The translations under genes were made by a program, and so were the position numbers. The notes under the pieces were generated by a model. The model searched no databases and was not told where the DNA came from. It saw nothing but the letters and a program-made list of their open reading frames with translations. From assembly GCA_030512335.1 (NCBI GenBank), contig JAULSU010000001.1:3596001-3660000 (forward strand): DNA of 64,000 nucleotides, given 5' to 3'. Source of the DNA: Immersiella caudata. Lineage: Eukaryota; Ascomycota; Sordariomycetes; Sordariales; Lasiosphaeriaceae. Shown here one piece after another: positions 45,551 through 55,109 of the stretch (within the stretch, counting starts at the first letter, position 1; each line of letters begins with the position of its first letter).

Positions 45551-46349
45551 TCGCGTGGCGTTAGTTTGGGTTGGCGGGCTGGGTTTTAACTGCGGGGCGG
45601 CCATCGGCATGCCGCATAGCGTCTGGCGTTTGGGGTTCATGATCATTGCGCCTGGTGTGTTGATATTACTGTTTGGTGTGTCGGGGTTTGACAGGTCTCG
45701 TTTGGTCTGGCGTTGCTATGATACCCCTACCCCTTTCTTAGGATGATTACTTTGCACAAAATACAAGCCCCGCCAGCATTTGACGAGAAAGAGCGCCTTG
45801 ATCGTAAAAATTGAGGCTGCCCGCTCTTTGGCGCGGTGGCTGAGCACAACAGGTTTTAGGTGAAGGCAGCGACTGACGACGCTGTCTTTCTTTCACATGT
45901 CGAGTCCCGACAGATCCCACTCACGGCCGTTCGGGTTTTAGCTGTGCGTTCTTACGTAGAGGCCGTGTTCGCAGGTCTCGGCCGCAATTCGCTGCCGATT
46001 CGCTGTCTGCAGCAGACGATGTGATCAGCCGCCACCCAGATTCGCTGGTGCAACAGGGCAAACGCGCCAAGGCAACGTTTGGGTGGGTCACACAGCCTCG
46101 CTGCGGCCCCTACCCGCGGCGCCTGGCACGTTCAGCTGAGCCCAAGCTAAATCTCATGGTCGCACCCCGGCCTCGGGATTTTAGTCTTCCAGAAACCACT
46201 TTTTTATCCCTTCGATCCACAATCATCTCCGGCTGCGTGGAAACCGTGCAGAAAAGATAAGAGCGAACAGACACGTCCATTTATGGCCTGTATTGCGAGC
46301 CTGTCACCTCAGCTTTAGCGCCCCTCCCCCGGATCCACCACCCGCAAGG
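45551..46349. other. Intergenic region upstream of the DUF6601 gene
   Basis: No gene or RNA gene was recognised. Confidence 0.45.
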
Positions 46350-47589
46350 ATGGACCCCCTTGACGTGGACAGCAATGGCGACGCCGTTCCGGCTCCCCCA
46401 CCCATCACGACCTCACCTTACGCCACGGCCAGCAGCGGCGCTGGCGTGGTGCGGCAGCCTACGGGCAATTTTCCGGGGCTGACGGAGCGGATTGCGCTGA
46501 GCTCGGATCTAGAGATTATCAATGTGGAGCTGGACGAAAAACAGCAGGCCGCGGCGAGCAGCCTGAAGCAGAGGAAGCTCCTGAAATCCAAGAACCCCGC
46601 CAAACCCTTCCTTCCCGGCCAGCCTCGCGTCCGCCTCCATCGCAGCGCTGATGATGCCGACCCTGCGTGCAATGAAGTGCTGGAGTATTTGCGGAGGGCT
46701 CACCTAACGGATGCGTTGGATGGGCTCTTGCCGTTTATGCGTTACATCTTCGTAGGTAGACCCAGACACAGCGGGTTAGGATGCGCTGACAGTTTTGCAG
46801 GTGCAAACTCCATCGTTCAGGCACATCATGCCACTTCACCACCAGCAAGCCCACGCCCGCGAGATCATGGTCAATGAGAACCCTGGCCTCCACTTGGTAT
46901 GGTACTATGAGCGCATCTTCATCAAACCCATCCCAGCCTACTTTTACTCCAAGGCGTTCTGGGACTACCTGAAGGAAGCAGATAACGACGTTCACCGTGC
47001 TTCCGTTGGCTTCATGCGGAGCTACTACTTCCTGGTCCAGTACGAGATCGACTTCCAAGAAGCCGTGAAACATCGCTTGATCCCGAAGCGATCCGATGGC
47101 AGCACTCCGACCTACGAGGAATTTCACGACTTCATCTACCCCTTCTCCAAGGCGGACGACGACTTTGTCAGCCGCCGATTCCACTATGGCGAGCTTCGCT
47201 TGACCCGCATCAACCGTACTGCGTTTCTCTTCAAAGGCAAACTCGCCTACTTCCATATCTATCCGCAGTGGGGGTCCTTTCTGGCGCATATCCTGGCCCC
47301 CATCATCACTATTTTCGCTGTTTTCTCCGTCGTACTGAACTCGATGCAAGTTGGGCTGGCTGCATTGGACATGGGTCCTGGAAATGAAGGCTCTGGTTGG
47401 CCTGCCTTTGTCAGCGTCTCGATCTACTTCCCTGTCGCCATCATCATATCCATTGCTATCGTGGTTGCCGTTGCCGTCGTCGGCCTTGTCCTGATGGGGG
47501 TGAAGGATCTCATTCATGGGAACAATGTGCGGCGGCGGAAGAAGAGGGGTGACAAGAGAGCGGGAGAAAAGAGTCACGGGATGATCTGA
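46350..47589 (+). CDS. DUF6601 membrane protein, 396 aa
   Basis: Exons 46350-46751 and 46801-47589 join across a 49-nt intron (GTAGGT donor, GCTGAC branch, CAG acceptor). The start at 46350 is the first in-frame ATG. The N-terminal 130 residues are disordered except for an RRAHLTDALDGLLPFMRYIF end that continues over the intron into VQTPSFRHIMPLHHQQ. The family core follows: GLHLVWYYERIFIKPIPAYF, FWDYLKEADNDVHRASVGFM, SYYFLVQYEIDFQEAV and YGELRLTRINR. Two C-terminal transmembrane helices follow (SFLAHILAPIITIFAVFSVV and VSIYFPVAIIISIAIVVAV), ending in a basic RRRKKRGDKR tail. This matches DUF6601, a widespread fungal family of unknown function, probably in an internal membrane. The stop lies 38 bases from the stop of the convergent asparagine synthetase. 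Confidence 0.82.
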
Positions 47590-47627
47590 GAGCTTTCGGA
47601 TTTCTCTTTTTATCGTCAGTTACAGTA

Positions 47628-49952
47628 TTATGCATGATCCTCGACCCTCGCCCTCCGCACACCAAACCTCTCACTCAGTGTAACCCATGCGCCAACGCAA
47701 AACAAGAACCTGGCGGAGGAAGCCACCGCGTCGTCTCCAAAACCGTCTTCAAACGCTCTCTCAACAACATCATGCTCCAAAAACCCAAGATTCTCCACCG
47801 CATCACGTGTGCAGATGTCCCTCAGCTTGTTGTACATCGGTCCCCCCTTGGGCCATTTCACTGGTGCCGTATAGGGGTGCTTTCTCCTCTCGTACAGCTC
47901 TTGGCTCATGAAGGGCTTGCCTGCTTCGCGCAGAATCCACTTCTCGGAGAAGGCGTGGCTTGCCGCGTTGGTCTCCTCCCACCATGGTCCTTTGCCAGCA
48001 GACGAACCAGGCTTCGTTGGATCATACACTACCTTCAAGCTCGGCGGAAGACCGTTTGCATAATCCGACAAGACATGGTCCAGGAACGGCGGCCGAGCTT
48101 CAATGCTGTGCGCCATCTCGGTGCGATCGCCGAGACACGAAAGCAAAATGTTGGCCAACATACTTCGGCTGAAGATGTACTGGGAAGAGTGCAACGGATG
48201 CCATTTCTCTCTTATCTTTTCCATCGCTTCGGGAGAGATGGCATTGCTCGCGGTTTCCCGGGAGTCGATTCCTCGCCAGCGCTGGCGCACCCAGCCTGCG
48301 AACATGCGCAGTGGAACCTGTCTGACTCGGTTGCAGTCGAACATGGAGATGCCGTTGACTGACTGGAAGCGCTCAGGTCCTTCGACTTCATGGGTAAAGA
48401 ATCCCAGCCGAGACAGTTTATGCTTGAGGGCATTCTGTGTGCTGCTCTGGAGGGCCTCCCGCAAGGTTTTGTCTCTGCTCAGGGGCAGATCGGGCATCGA
48501 ATAGTCGGGTTCCAAGAGGAAGTCGGGCGGGAAGAAGGTATAGCCGCCGAAGTGCTCATCGGATCCTTCGCCTGTCAACACGACCTTGAAGCCATGCTCT
48601 CTTGGGAGGGAGGAGAGGCCAAACTTCCCGACGCTGTTGAGATCAACGCTGTGGTGCTCGCAATAATAGGCCGAGTCGGCAAAATATTCTGCCAGGGCGT
48701 CTTCATCCATGTGCTTCTTGAAGATCTGCACGCCCAGCCAGTCGGCAGTTCGTTCCGCAATGTCTATCCCTCTGTCAGCGCCGTTGATCGCTCAATGCAT
48801 CGTCAACACACACCCGACTCATCGTATCCAGAACCTTCGGGAAACTGGATGCTGAAGCACCGAATGCGGCTTGCGGCGTCCTGATTCCCCAGCTTTACGC
48901 CTTGCTCCCGGACTAGATGGGCCACGATGCCGGCGACTATCGAGCTGTCGATGCCTCCAGAGAGGTAGATTCCAATAGGAACGTCTGCGCGTAGCCGCAA
49001 CCGGATTGCTTCGATCAGTTGCTCGCGAACACCAAGCACCATCTCGTCAACTGTGCGCGTTTCCACCTCTCGCTGCACTGTGTCAGTCTCGCTCCGCAGT
49101 GTTAGATACACTTGTGATCTCAATACCTTGTTCCTGTACTCGATATCCCAGTATCGCTGGTGAACAGTCCTCCCATCGGCCGTCAACTCCATGTAGTGCC
49201 CCGGCAGCACTTTCTTCACGCCCCTGAACAGGGTTCGGTCACCGTGTTCCCAGCCTCCGTCAGCAATGGCACCGACGTCCCACTCGGGCTTCCAGTCCAG
49301 CGCAAGGAACGCCTTTGCTTCGGCAGCGATGAGGACCCTTGCCTGGCCTTTGCCCTCCACGACGGTCCAAAACAGCGGTTTGACACCGAATCGATCGCGG
49401 GCTGCTATTATTTTCCCCGTACTTTCGTCACACAAGACGAATGCGAACTCCCCTCGGAGGTGATCCAAGAAGCTGGGGGCCCCATAACGCTGGTAAAGGG
49501 CGACGACTAGCTCGGAGTCGGAACGACTGCTGAACCGGTAGCCAGAATCGCTGAGAGATTGACGGATCCTGTCATAGTCGTATATCTCACCATTTACGAC
49601 GGCATGGATCAACCCGTCATCGCTGTGGATCGGCTGGTTGCCCTCCGGCGACAGATCATTGATGGAGAGGCGGTTGTGGGCGAGTCCTGGCAGCGTCAGC
49701 AAGTGGGTCCATTCAGGGGTAAAATGCCAAGCACACACCAACCATGCCATCATCACTGATCCAGACTCCTTTCGCATCGGGTCCGCGGTGGGCAATCAGG
49801 TCAAGGCTTTTGTTCAGCTTTGTCCGCAAGTCTCCCAACGAGTTGGCATTTTGTCGTTGCGGAGTTGGTTTTGTGCTTTCATCTGAAGGTTGGTCTTTTG
49901 AGCAAGATTGTCCGCTTCGGTGCAAAGCAACGCTTACTGTTAGACCGCACAT
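47628..49952 (-). CDS. Glutamine-hydrolysing asparagine synthetase (AsnB-like), 724 aa
   Basis: Four exons (49952-49739, 49686-49127, 49072-48814, 48769-47628) join in frame across introns of 52, 54 and 44 nt. The third intron is short and its acceptor (ACAGAG) less certain. The protein starts MCGLT, placing the class-II glutaminase nucleophile Cys2 directly after Met. IAHRGPDAKGVW, LAHNRLSINDLS, VNGEIYDYDRIR and HLRGEFAFVL complete the glutaminase domain. The synthetase domain has the pyrophosphate loop YLSGGIDSS, LTGEGSDEHFGGY and ARPPFLDHVL. It makes asparagine from aspartate, ATP and glutamine; fungal AsnB paralogues also serve other amidations. At 724 residues it is longer than the classical about 570-residue ASN1 and resembles the long AsnB-type paralogue. 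Convergent with the DUF6601 gene. Confidence 0.87.
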
Positions 49953-51330
49953 GATTGCTATCAAGTTTGCGAGAACACATAACATGGGAGGATTGAACGC
50001 ATTGATAATAGAATGGTTTTTGGGCTATTAGTCTCATTGCTCGATGACGTCTTCGGTCGAGAACAAAGAAAAGGAACACGGCAGGCGTTTGTGCCTGTAA
50101 ACCTTCCGCATTGGTACCGCATTTCAAGCTCGACCCTATGAGTGGAGGCCTTCGAATACGGTGATTCCTAACTAGAGAATACAAAAGCGGTTATAAGGGG
50201 GCTGTTGTGACACCTCACATTAGGATACAGCTGCGGCTCGGAATTTTTGAGATCAAGGGGGGAACCACGCTTAGGTTGGGGCTCTCGTTCGAAAACCAAG
50301 TTTGAATCCTTGCCGTTTGGGGAAAAGATTGTGATTCTAGTCGTTTCAACCATTCTCCGCTCCCCACAGTTTACATTTCCAATTGACCTGTATTCTATGC
50401 ACCGAGAAACTCGAACGTCTTCATATTTCGTCCTACCGCAAGCTTAAACGCGACACTTGGTCATCCAGACGCACATTGTGCAAGGATGGTGTAGGCAGAG
50501 ACGGCCAGCGTCTAGAGGTGGTAGGATACCTGGACCGTCGGATAGTTTGTTGGCCACGTTCTGTCTTATACCTACCGCAGTTAACTCCCCTGTCAGGTCT
50601 CATCTCTTGCTCCATGTCCAATGCTATTGTTGGTTCGCTGTGTCTTTGTCTTTGCCACGGAAGCTGCGGATAAAGGGCCAGTGTCGTACCTTTGTTTGCC
50701 GGGCCTCCTTGTTCGCATGGCTGTCTGGGGCGACATCGCACTGCAGGTCGCACGAAAAGTGACCCCGATTTGTCTTCTGTCGGGATCGGTGTCAGTCTGA
50801 TACGAGTGGTTCTCGACCGTTCTGCAACAGCTGTCTTGGGGGTTGCATGTCGTTACGAGGTGCATCTACGACGCAGTTTATAGTGTTTTCGCGGTTCGTA
50901 CTGCGCTTGGGGGGTCGGAGCGCGGCGGTGTTGCACTCGGTAGTGCTAATATCGACGGCGAGGGCCTTTATAACGGGACCCCCGGCTAAAATGGCCCTCG
51001 TGATGTCGGGTTTGAGCCGAACGCCCCATCTCCGCACTTGTCAGACCCCAAGCCCCATAACCCGCAATGACGTTACGTCGTGCGACTGAGAGCCCGGATA
51101 GCCAGGTGTGCTGCTGATCTGCAAGCGTCGGCCCTTGGAAGGTGTCATCACCTCGTATCCAGGATGCTTGCCAGGACTCTCTAGAATCGCCTCACCTGCG
51201 CTGCCGCCTCTCAGCAGCCATGGCGGCTACACATATAAAACCTAGCCATTGCTTGCATCCCAACTTCTGCCAAGCATCAACATTACCTGTTGTACCAATT
51301 CCAAAACCGCAAACACCACAAACCTGCACC
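49953..51330. other. Divergent intergenic region upstream of AsnB and DUF7907 genes
   Basis: No gene was recognised in 1.4 kb. It should contain both promoters. A TATA box lies at 51234-51240. Confidence 0.45.
51234..51240 (+). promoter_or_regulatory. TATA box of the DUF7907 gene
   Basis: TATAAAA lies 91 bases upstream of the ATG at 51331 in otherwise GC-rich DNA, a usual spacing for a fungal core promoter. Confidence 0.5.
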
Positions 51331-52056
51331 ATGCGCGCAATCGCCCTCCTCTCTCTCTCCACCTTCGCATCCTCGCTACCCACAGCCTACCAGCCCCCAC
51401 CGCCCTCCCTCTCCACCTCCAAAGGCTTCACCCTCGTCGCAAAAGTCCTCCCCTCCTCGGGCTCTTCTCCGCTCGCTCCCCTGGTCGACAGTCGCGTCCT
51501 CATCGCTGCACACGTAGGTGCCGGCTTCAACGTCGCCGTCCTCTACCCAAGAAACTACACCAACGCCGCCATTTTCTACCAAAACGGCACTCCCGAGCAA
51601 GTTTCCTCAGGCCAAACGATGCTCATCAACGATGAGGCGACACCCCCTTCGCCATTTCCAATGTCGATCCAAGGACCGGATGTTTTCGATCGTACCTACC
51701 TGACACAACATTCGGTTTTAGTAAATGTGGTGAACAGCAGCGCGGTGTCGTTTGAGGAGCGGAACGGGGTCCAGGTTTTGAAGAATGGGTTGGATCCGGT
51801 TGGGGAGGGGACGTTTGCGGTGTGCAATAATACGGTTCCGTATTACCGCAGCGCGTTTTGGACGTTGATGTATGTGTATGGGGGAGAGGAGTTGGCGGAG
51901 GAGTGTGTCGAGGTGGTGATGGTGCCGAAATGTGCGGTTTTGGCGGATTTGCCCGAGGGGAGTTTTTCGAGTCATGAGTTTGCGGTTGAGGTAAAGTGTT
52001 ATGAGGAAGTTGAGGGGTTGGTTGTTGGGGAGGATGAGGAAGAAGAAGCGGATTAG
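51331..52056 (+). CDS. Small secreted DUF7907-type protein, 241 aa
   Basis: This single-exon ORF starts at ATG 51331 (CTGCACCATG). The signal peptide MRAIALLSLSTFASSLPTA is clear. The mature part has GFTLVAKVL, LIAAHVGAGFNVAVLYP, AIFYQNGT, TPPSPFPMSIQGP and two Cys near the end (ECVEVVMVPKCAVL), with N-glycosylation sites NYT, NGT and NNT. This order fits DUF7907, secreted fungal proteins of unknown role. The tail is a run of Glu and Asp. The last coding bases and the stop lie inside the first copy of a 61-bp tandem duplication, so the C-terminus is part of recently changed DNA. Confidence 0.75.
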   Translation: MRAIALLSLSTFASSLPTAYQPPPPSLSTSKGFTLVAKVLPSSGSSPLAPLVDSRVLIAAHVGAGFNVAVLYPRNYTNAAIFYQNGTPEQVSSGQTMLINDEATPPSPFPMSIQGPDVFDRTYLTQHSVLVNVVNSSAVSFEERNGVQVLKNGLDPVGEGTFAVCNNTVPYYRSAFWTLMYVYGGEELAEECVEVVMVPKCAVLADLPEGSFSSHEFAVEVKCYEEVEGLVVGEDEEEEAD

Positions 52057-52158
52057 AGGTGGTGGGTGAATAGAAATATGTGGGAATCGTAGTAATGAGG
52101 AAGAAGAAGCGGATTAGAGGTGGTGGGTGAATAGAAATATGTGGGAATCGTAGTAATG
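52034..52158. repeat. 61-bp perfect tandem duplication across the DUF7907 stop codon
   Basis: The unit beginning ATGAGGAAGAAGAAGCGGAT at 52034 recurs identically from 52095 and ends near 52155-52158. Copy 1 contains the last codons and TAG of the DUF7907 gene; copy 2 lies wholly in the 3' flank. Perfect identity indicates a recent event. Confidence 0.92.
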
Positions 52159-52660
52159 GTAATAGTAATTCTCGACTAATCACGATGTTTTGGGGAGGGT
52201 GTTGCAGGACCCCTGTATCCCGCCAAAATCCCCGAATGGCAGGAGGGTGGTCTTGGCGTGCGGGCGCCACGGGGCCCGAAACGTGGGCGGAGCGCTTCCC
52301 CATCGGGCGTTTGGACTTGACCAAGCAACAACCACGCAAACGACGCAGGATTGCTTTACGCTGCCTGTGGCCGCGCGCGTGTCTCTTTACATTTTTACCA
52401 CTTCTCGAAACTGCCGCGGGGGAGCGCGACGCCTTGCTTTCGCTGCGATCCTTTCTGCGGCGCACGCTAAACGGGTCCCACGGTGAAGAGCCGACGGAAG
52501 ATCCTCCACTCACCTGTTTACAGTGGAGGTTCACCCGCCCAAGACCACCAAGGTCCTTGGCGTCGTTTACATTGTTCATCCGATATTGAGCTGATCAAAC
52601 AAGTATAAAGGTGAGTCGCTCCGTTTTTTACTTTCCAACTCTTGTCAACCACAGCTCGCC
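52159..52660. other. Promoter region of the S28 peptidase gene
   Basis: An open frame at 52185-52589 is present but unrecognised. A TATA-like AAGTATAAAGG lies about 55 bases before the ATG at 52661. Confidence 0.4.
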
Positions 52661-54436
52661 ATGACATCGCTCCGAGCAGTCGTGGTGGGGACGCTGTGTC
52701 TGGCTCATGCCGTCAGCGCCATCAGGCCCATTTGGAGCTTGGGCGATCTTCGCCAACTGGTAAGCTTCACCGCACCCCCGGCGCAGATGTCGGTCTTCTC
52801 GACTCTTTGTACTAACAGTCATCAGGAAGCCGAGGAAGAGAAGTGGGATAGCCACCAAATCCAAACCAGGCAAGACCCACTGGATATTTCCAAACTATCC
52901 TTTGCGTATCCTGAGCAAGTGATCAATGTTCCCATCGACCACTTCCACAATGATTCTCGCTATGAACCACACTCCAACGAAACATTCGGCCTGCGCTTTT
53001 GGTTCGATGCCAAGCACTACCGAAAAGGAGGACCTGTCATTGTCCTGCAAGGTGGCGAGACCAACGGCGCAAATCGCCTCCCGTTTCTGCAGAAGGGCAT
53101 CGTCGCCATCTTGGCCAAGGCCACTGGCGGCATGGGGGTGATTCTCGAGCATCGCTACTACGGGAGGAGTTATGTCACGCCCAACTTCACGACCGAGAAC
53201 ATGCGATTCCTCTCAACAGATCAAGCCCTCGCCGATATGGCATACTTTGCCAAGCATGTTGTCTTCCCCGGATTCGAAGACTGGGATCTCACGGCGCCAG
53301 ATACGCCGTACATTGCGTATGGCGGGTCTTACGCCGGTGCTTTCGTGGCGTTCCTTCGGAAGCTGTACCCCGAGGTCTACACCGGGGCGATAGCGTCCTC
53401 GGCCGTTACAAAAGCCATATATGACTACTGGGAGTATTTCGAGGCCGCGCGGCTCTTTTCACCTCCGGGCTGTGCTCTAGCTACCCAGAAATTCACCGCC
53501 GTGGTTGACAACATTCTCATCGAGAAGGCCGGCTCCAAAGATGTTGTGAAATTGAAGGCCGTGTTTGGACTTGGCAACCTTACGAACGACAAAGACTTTG
53601 CCAGCAGTCTCACGAACGGAATTTCGCGGCTTCAAGAAACCAACTGGGATCCTGCGGTAAGCTCGCCAGCCTTCTACGAATACTGCAACAATGTTACATC
53701 CCACGAGCTCCTCTACCCAAGCCTGAAGTTCCTCGAGTCCGATGTGAAGCATTTGATCACCGTCGGTGGATACGCAAAGGAGGCAGACTCGTTCACCGCG
53801 CAAATGCTAAACTACATCGGTTATGTCAACCTCACCGTCATTCAAAAATGTCACGACCGCTCAGAGGATATTGAGGCGTGTCTCGGCAGCGACAGCGACA
53901 CTGAATTTTACCACAGAGACAGCCTCGACACTGGCAGATGGAGACCTTGGCCATATCAATTCTGCACTGAATGGGGCTATCTTTCCACGGGCTCAGGCGT
54001 CCCCAAGGATCAGTTGCCGTTGATCTCGCGGCTGTTGGATCTAGACTACTCTAGCGTCGTGTGTCGAGAAGCTTTCAATATCACGAGCCCTCCTGACCTC
54101 GAAATTATCAACAAGCATGGCGGCTTTGACATCAGCTACCCCAGACTAGCCTTCATCGATGGCGACTCTGATCCCTGGCGAGCGGCGACACCTCATCGTA
54201 TCGGTCTGCCGGAACGAGAGAGCACTGTCAGCGAGCCGTTCCTCCTGATCAAGGGTGGCGTGCATCACTGGGACGAGAATGGAGTGTTTAAGAACGAGAC
54301 GAAGCCCGGGTTTCCTCCTGCATCTATTGTGGGGGTGCAAAACGCCGAGGTTGAATTCGTCAAGGCGTGGCTGACGGAGTGGGCGGCAGAGCGGAGATCG
54401 TCTGGTAGGACGACAATGCCGCCGATGGTGAGATAG
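52661..54436 (+). CDS. Secreted serine peptidase family S28 (Pro-X carboxypeptidase-like), 569 aa
   Basis: Exons 52661-52759 and 52826-54436 join across a 66-nt intron (GTAAGC donor, TACTAAC branch, CAG acceptor). The intron is a multiple of three with no stop, so the unspliced frame also reads through. The signal peptide is MTSLRAVVVGTLCLAHAVSA. The S28 core follows: VPIDHFHNDSRY, GPVIVLQGGETN, ILEHRYYGRSY, FLSTDQALADMAYF and the nucleophile block YIAYGGSYAGAFVAFLRKLYP (Ser about 201). Further on are the Asp region FIDGDSDPWRAATPH and catalytic His in GGVHHWDENG. Several NxT/NxS glycosylation sites are present. Enzymes of this family cleave after proline, usually at acidic pH, outside the cell. 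An extracellular nutritional role is likely. Confidence 0.9.
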   Translation: MTSLRAVVVGTLCLAHAVSAIRPIWSLGDLRQLVSFTAPPAQMSVFSTLCTNSHQEAEEEKWDSHQIQTRQDPLDISKLSFAYPEQVINVPIDHFHNDSRYEPHSNETFGLRFWFDAKHYRKGGPVIVLQGGETNGANRLPFLQKGIVAILAKATGGMGVILEHRYYGRSYVTPNFTTENMRFLSTDQALADMAYFAKHVVFPGFEDWDLTAPDTPYIAYGGSYAGAFVAFLRKLYPEVYTGAIASSAVTKAIYDYWEYFEAARLFSPPGCALATQKFTAVVDNILIEKAGSKDVVKLKAVFGLGNLTNDKDFASSLTNGISRLQETNWDPAVSSPAFYEYCNNVTSHELLYPSLKFLESDVKHLITVGGYAKEADSFTAQMLNYIGYVNLTVIQKCHDRSEDIEACLGSDSDTEFYHRDSLDTGRWRPWPYQFCTEWGYLSTGSGVPKDQLPLISRLLDLDYSSVVCREAFNITSPPDLEIINKHGGFDISYPRLAFIDGDSDPWRAATPHRIGLPERESTVSEPFLLIKGGVHHWDENGVFKNETKPGFPPASIVGVQNAEVEFVKAWLTEWAAERRSSGRTTMPPMVR

Positions 54437-54770
54437 AACGTGGCTAACAATTCAAACAGGTCCTGACGTCGGTGAGGCGGATGGCAGTGATGGCATGGGT
54501 GACCTCTAGAATAGTGGCTGAGAGCGGATTCGCGAGTAGGGGTAGCGGTGCATGCAAGCGCCCATTTGGGTTGGTGCTGCACATGGATGCATTCTTATCA
54601 GTATTACATATCTAGAGTAGTTGAAAACAGCACAACTTGATTCATGGTCATCATTTTGTGGACAAAAATCCCGCTACGTGTTGAATGTGTAGACGCAGCG
54701 GTTGCGATTGATATCACCACGCTCCCAGGCGTAAATCCACTTCCCTCCAGACGAGTTAATATCCAAAATA
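54437..54770. other. Intergenic region 3' of the S28 gene
   Basis: 3' flank of the S28 gene and 5' flank of the tRNA; nothing else recognised. Confidence 0.45.
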
Positions 54771-54852
54771 GGCACAGTGGCAGAGTGGTCTAATGCGCTA
54801 GACTCGAAATCTAGTCTCTTCGGAGGCGCCTGTTCAAATCAGGCCTGTGTCG
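54771..54852 (+). tRNA. tRNA-Ser (anticodon CGA)
   Basis: An 82-base cloverleaf can be drawn by hand. The acceptor GGCACAG pairs with CTGTGTC (one G-U), with discriminator G. The D-arm contains GGCAGAGTGGTC. The anticodon stem CTAGA/TCTAG encloses CTCGAAA with anticodon CGA. A long class-II variable arm (CTCTTCGGAG) follows, then a T-arm GCCTG-TTCAAAT-CAGGC. The long variable arm and CGA anticodon identify a serine tRNA reading UCG. No intron is present. Internal A and B boxes are intact, and a TTTT run about 35 bases downstream may end pol III transcription. Confidence 0.95.
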
Positions 54853-55109
54853 AATGAATGGGGTATCAGCTCCTTTAGAGATCCTCTTTTGGCGTTTGTG
54901 GATATTTTTGGCAAAAATGTGGAGGCATGCGAATCCACCAGCAGGGATGTGGCTTGCAAGAGGGAGCACAACTTGGAAGGCGTTCCGGCCCAGGACTGGA
55001 GAGGTCAGAAACATCAGGAGAATGCGCGAGGGTTTTGCCCAAAAGGCTCAATTCTCGAGCGAGCAAAGGGGTATCTAGCTTCATCAACACAACCGCCATC
55101 CAGCACAAA

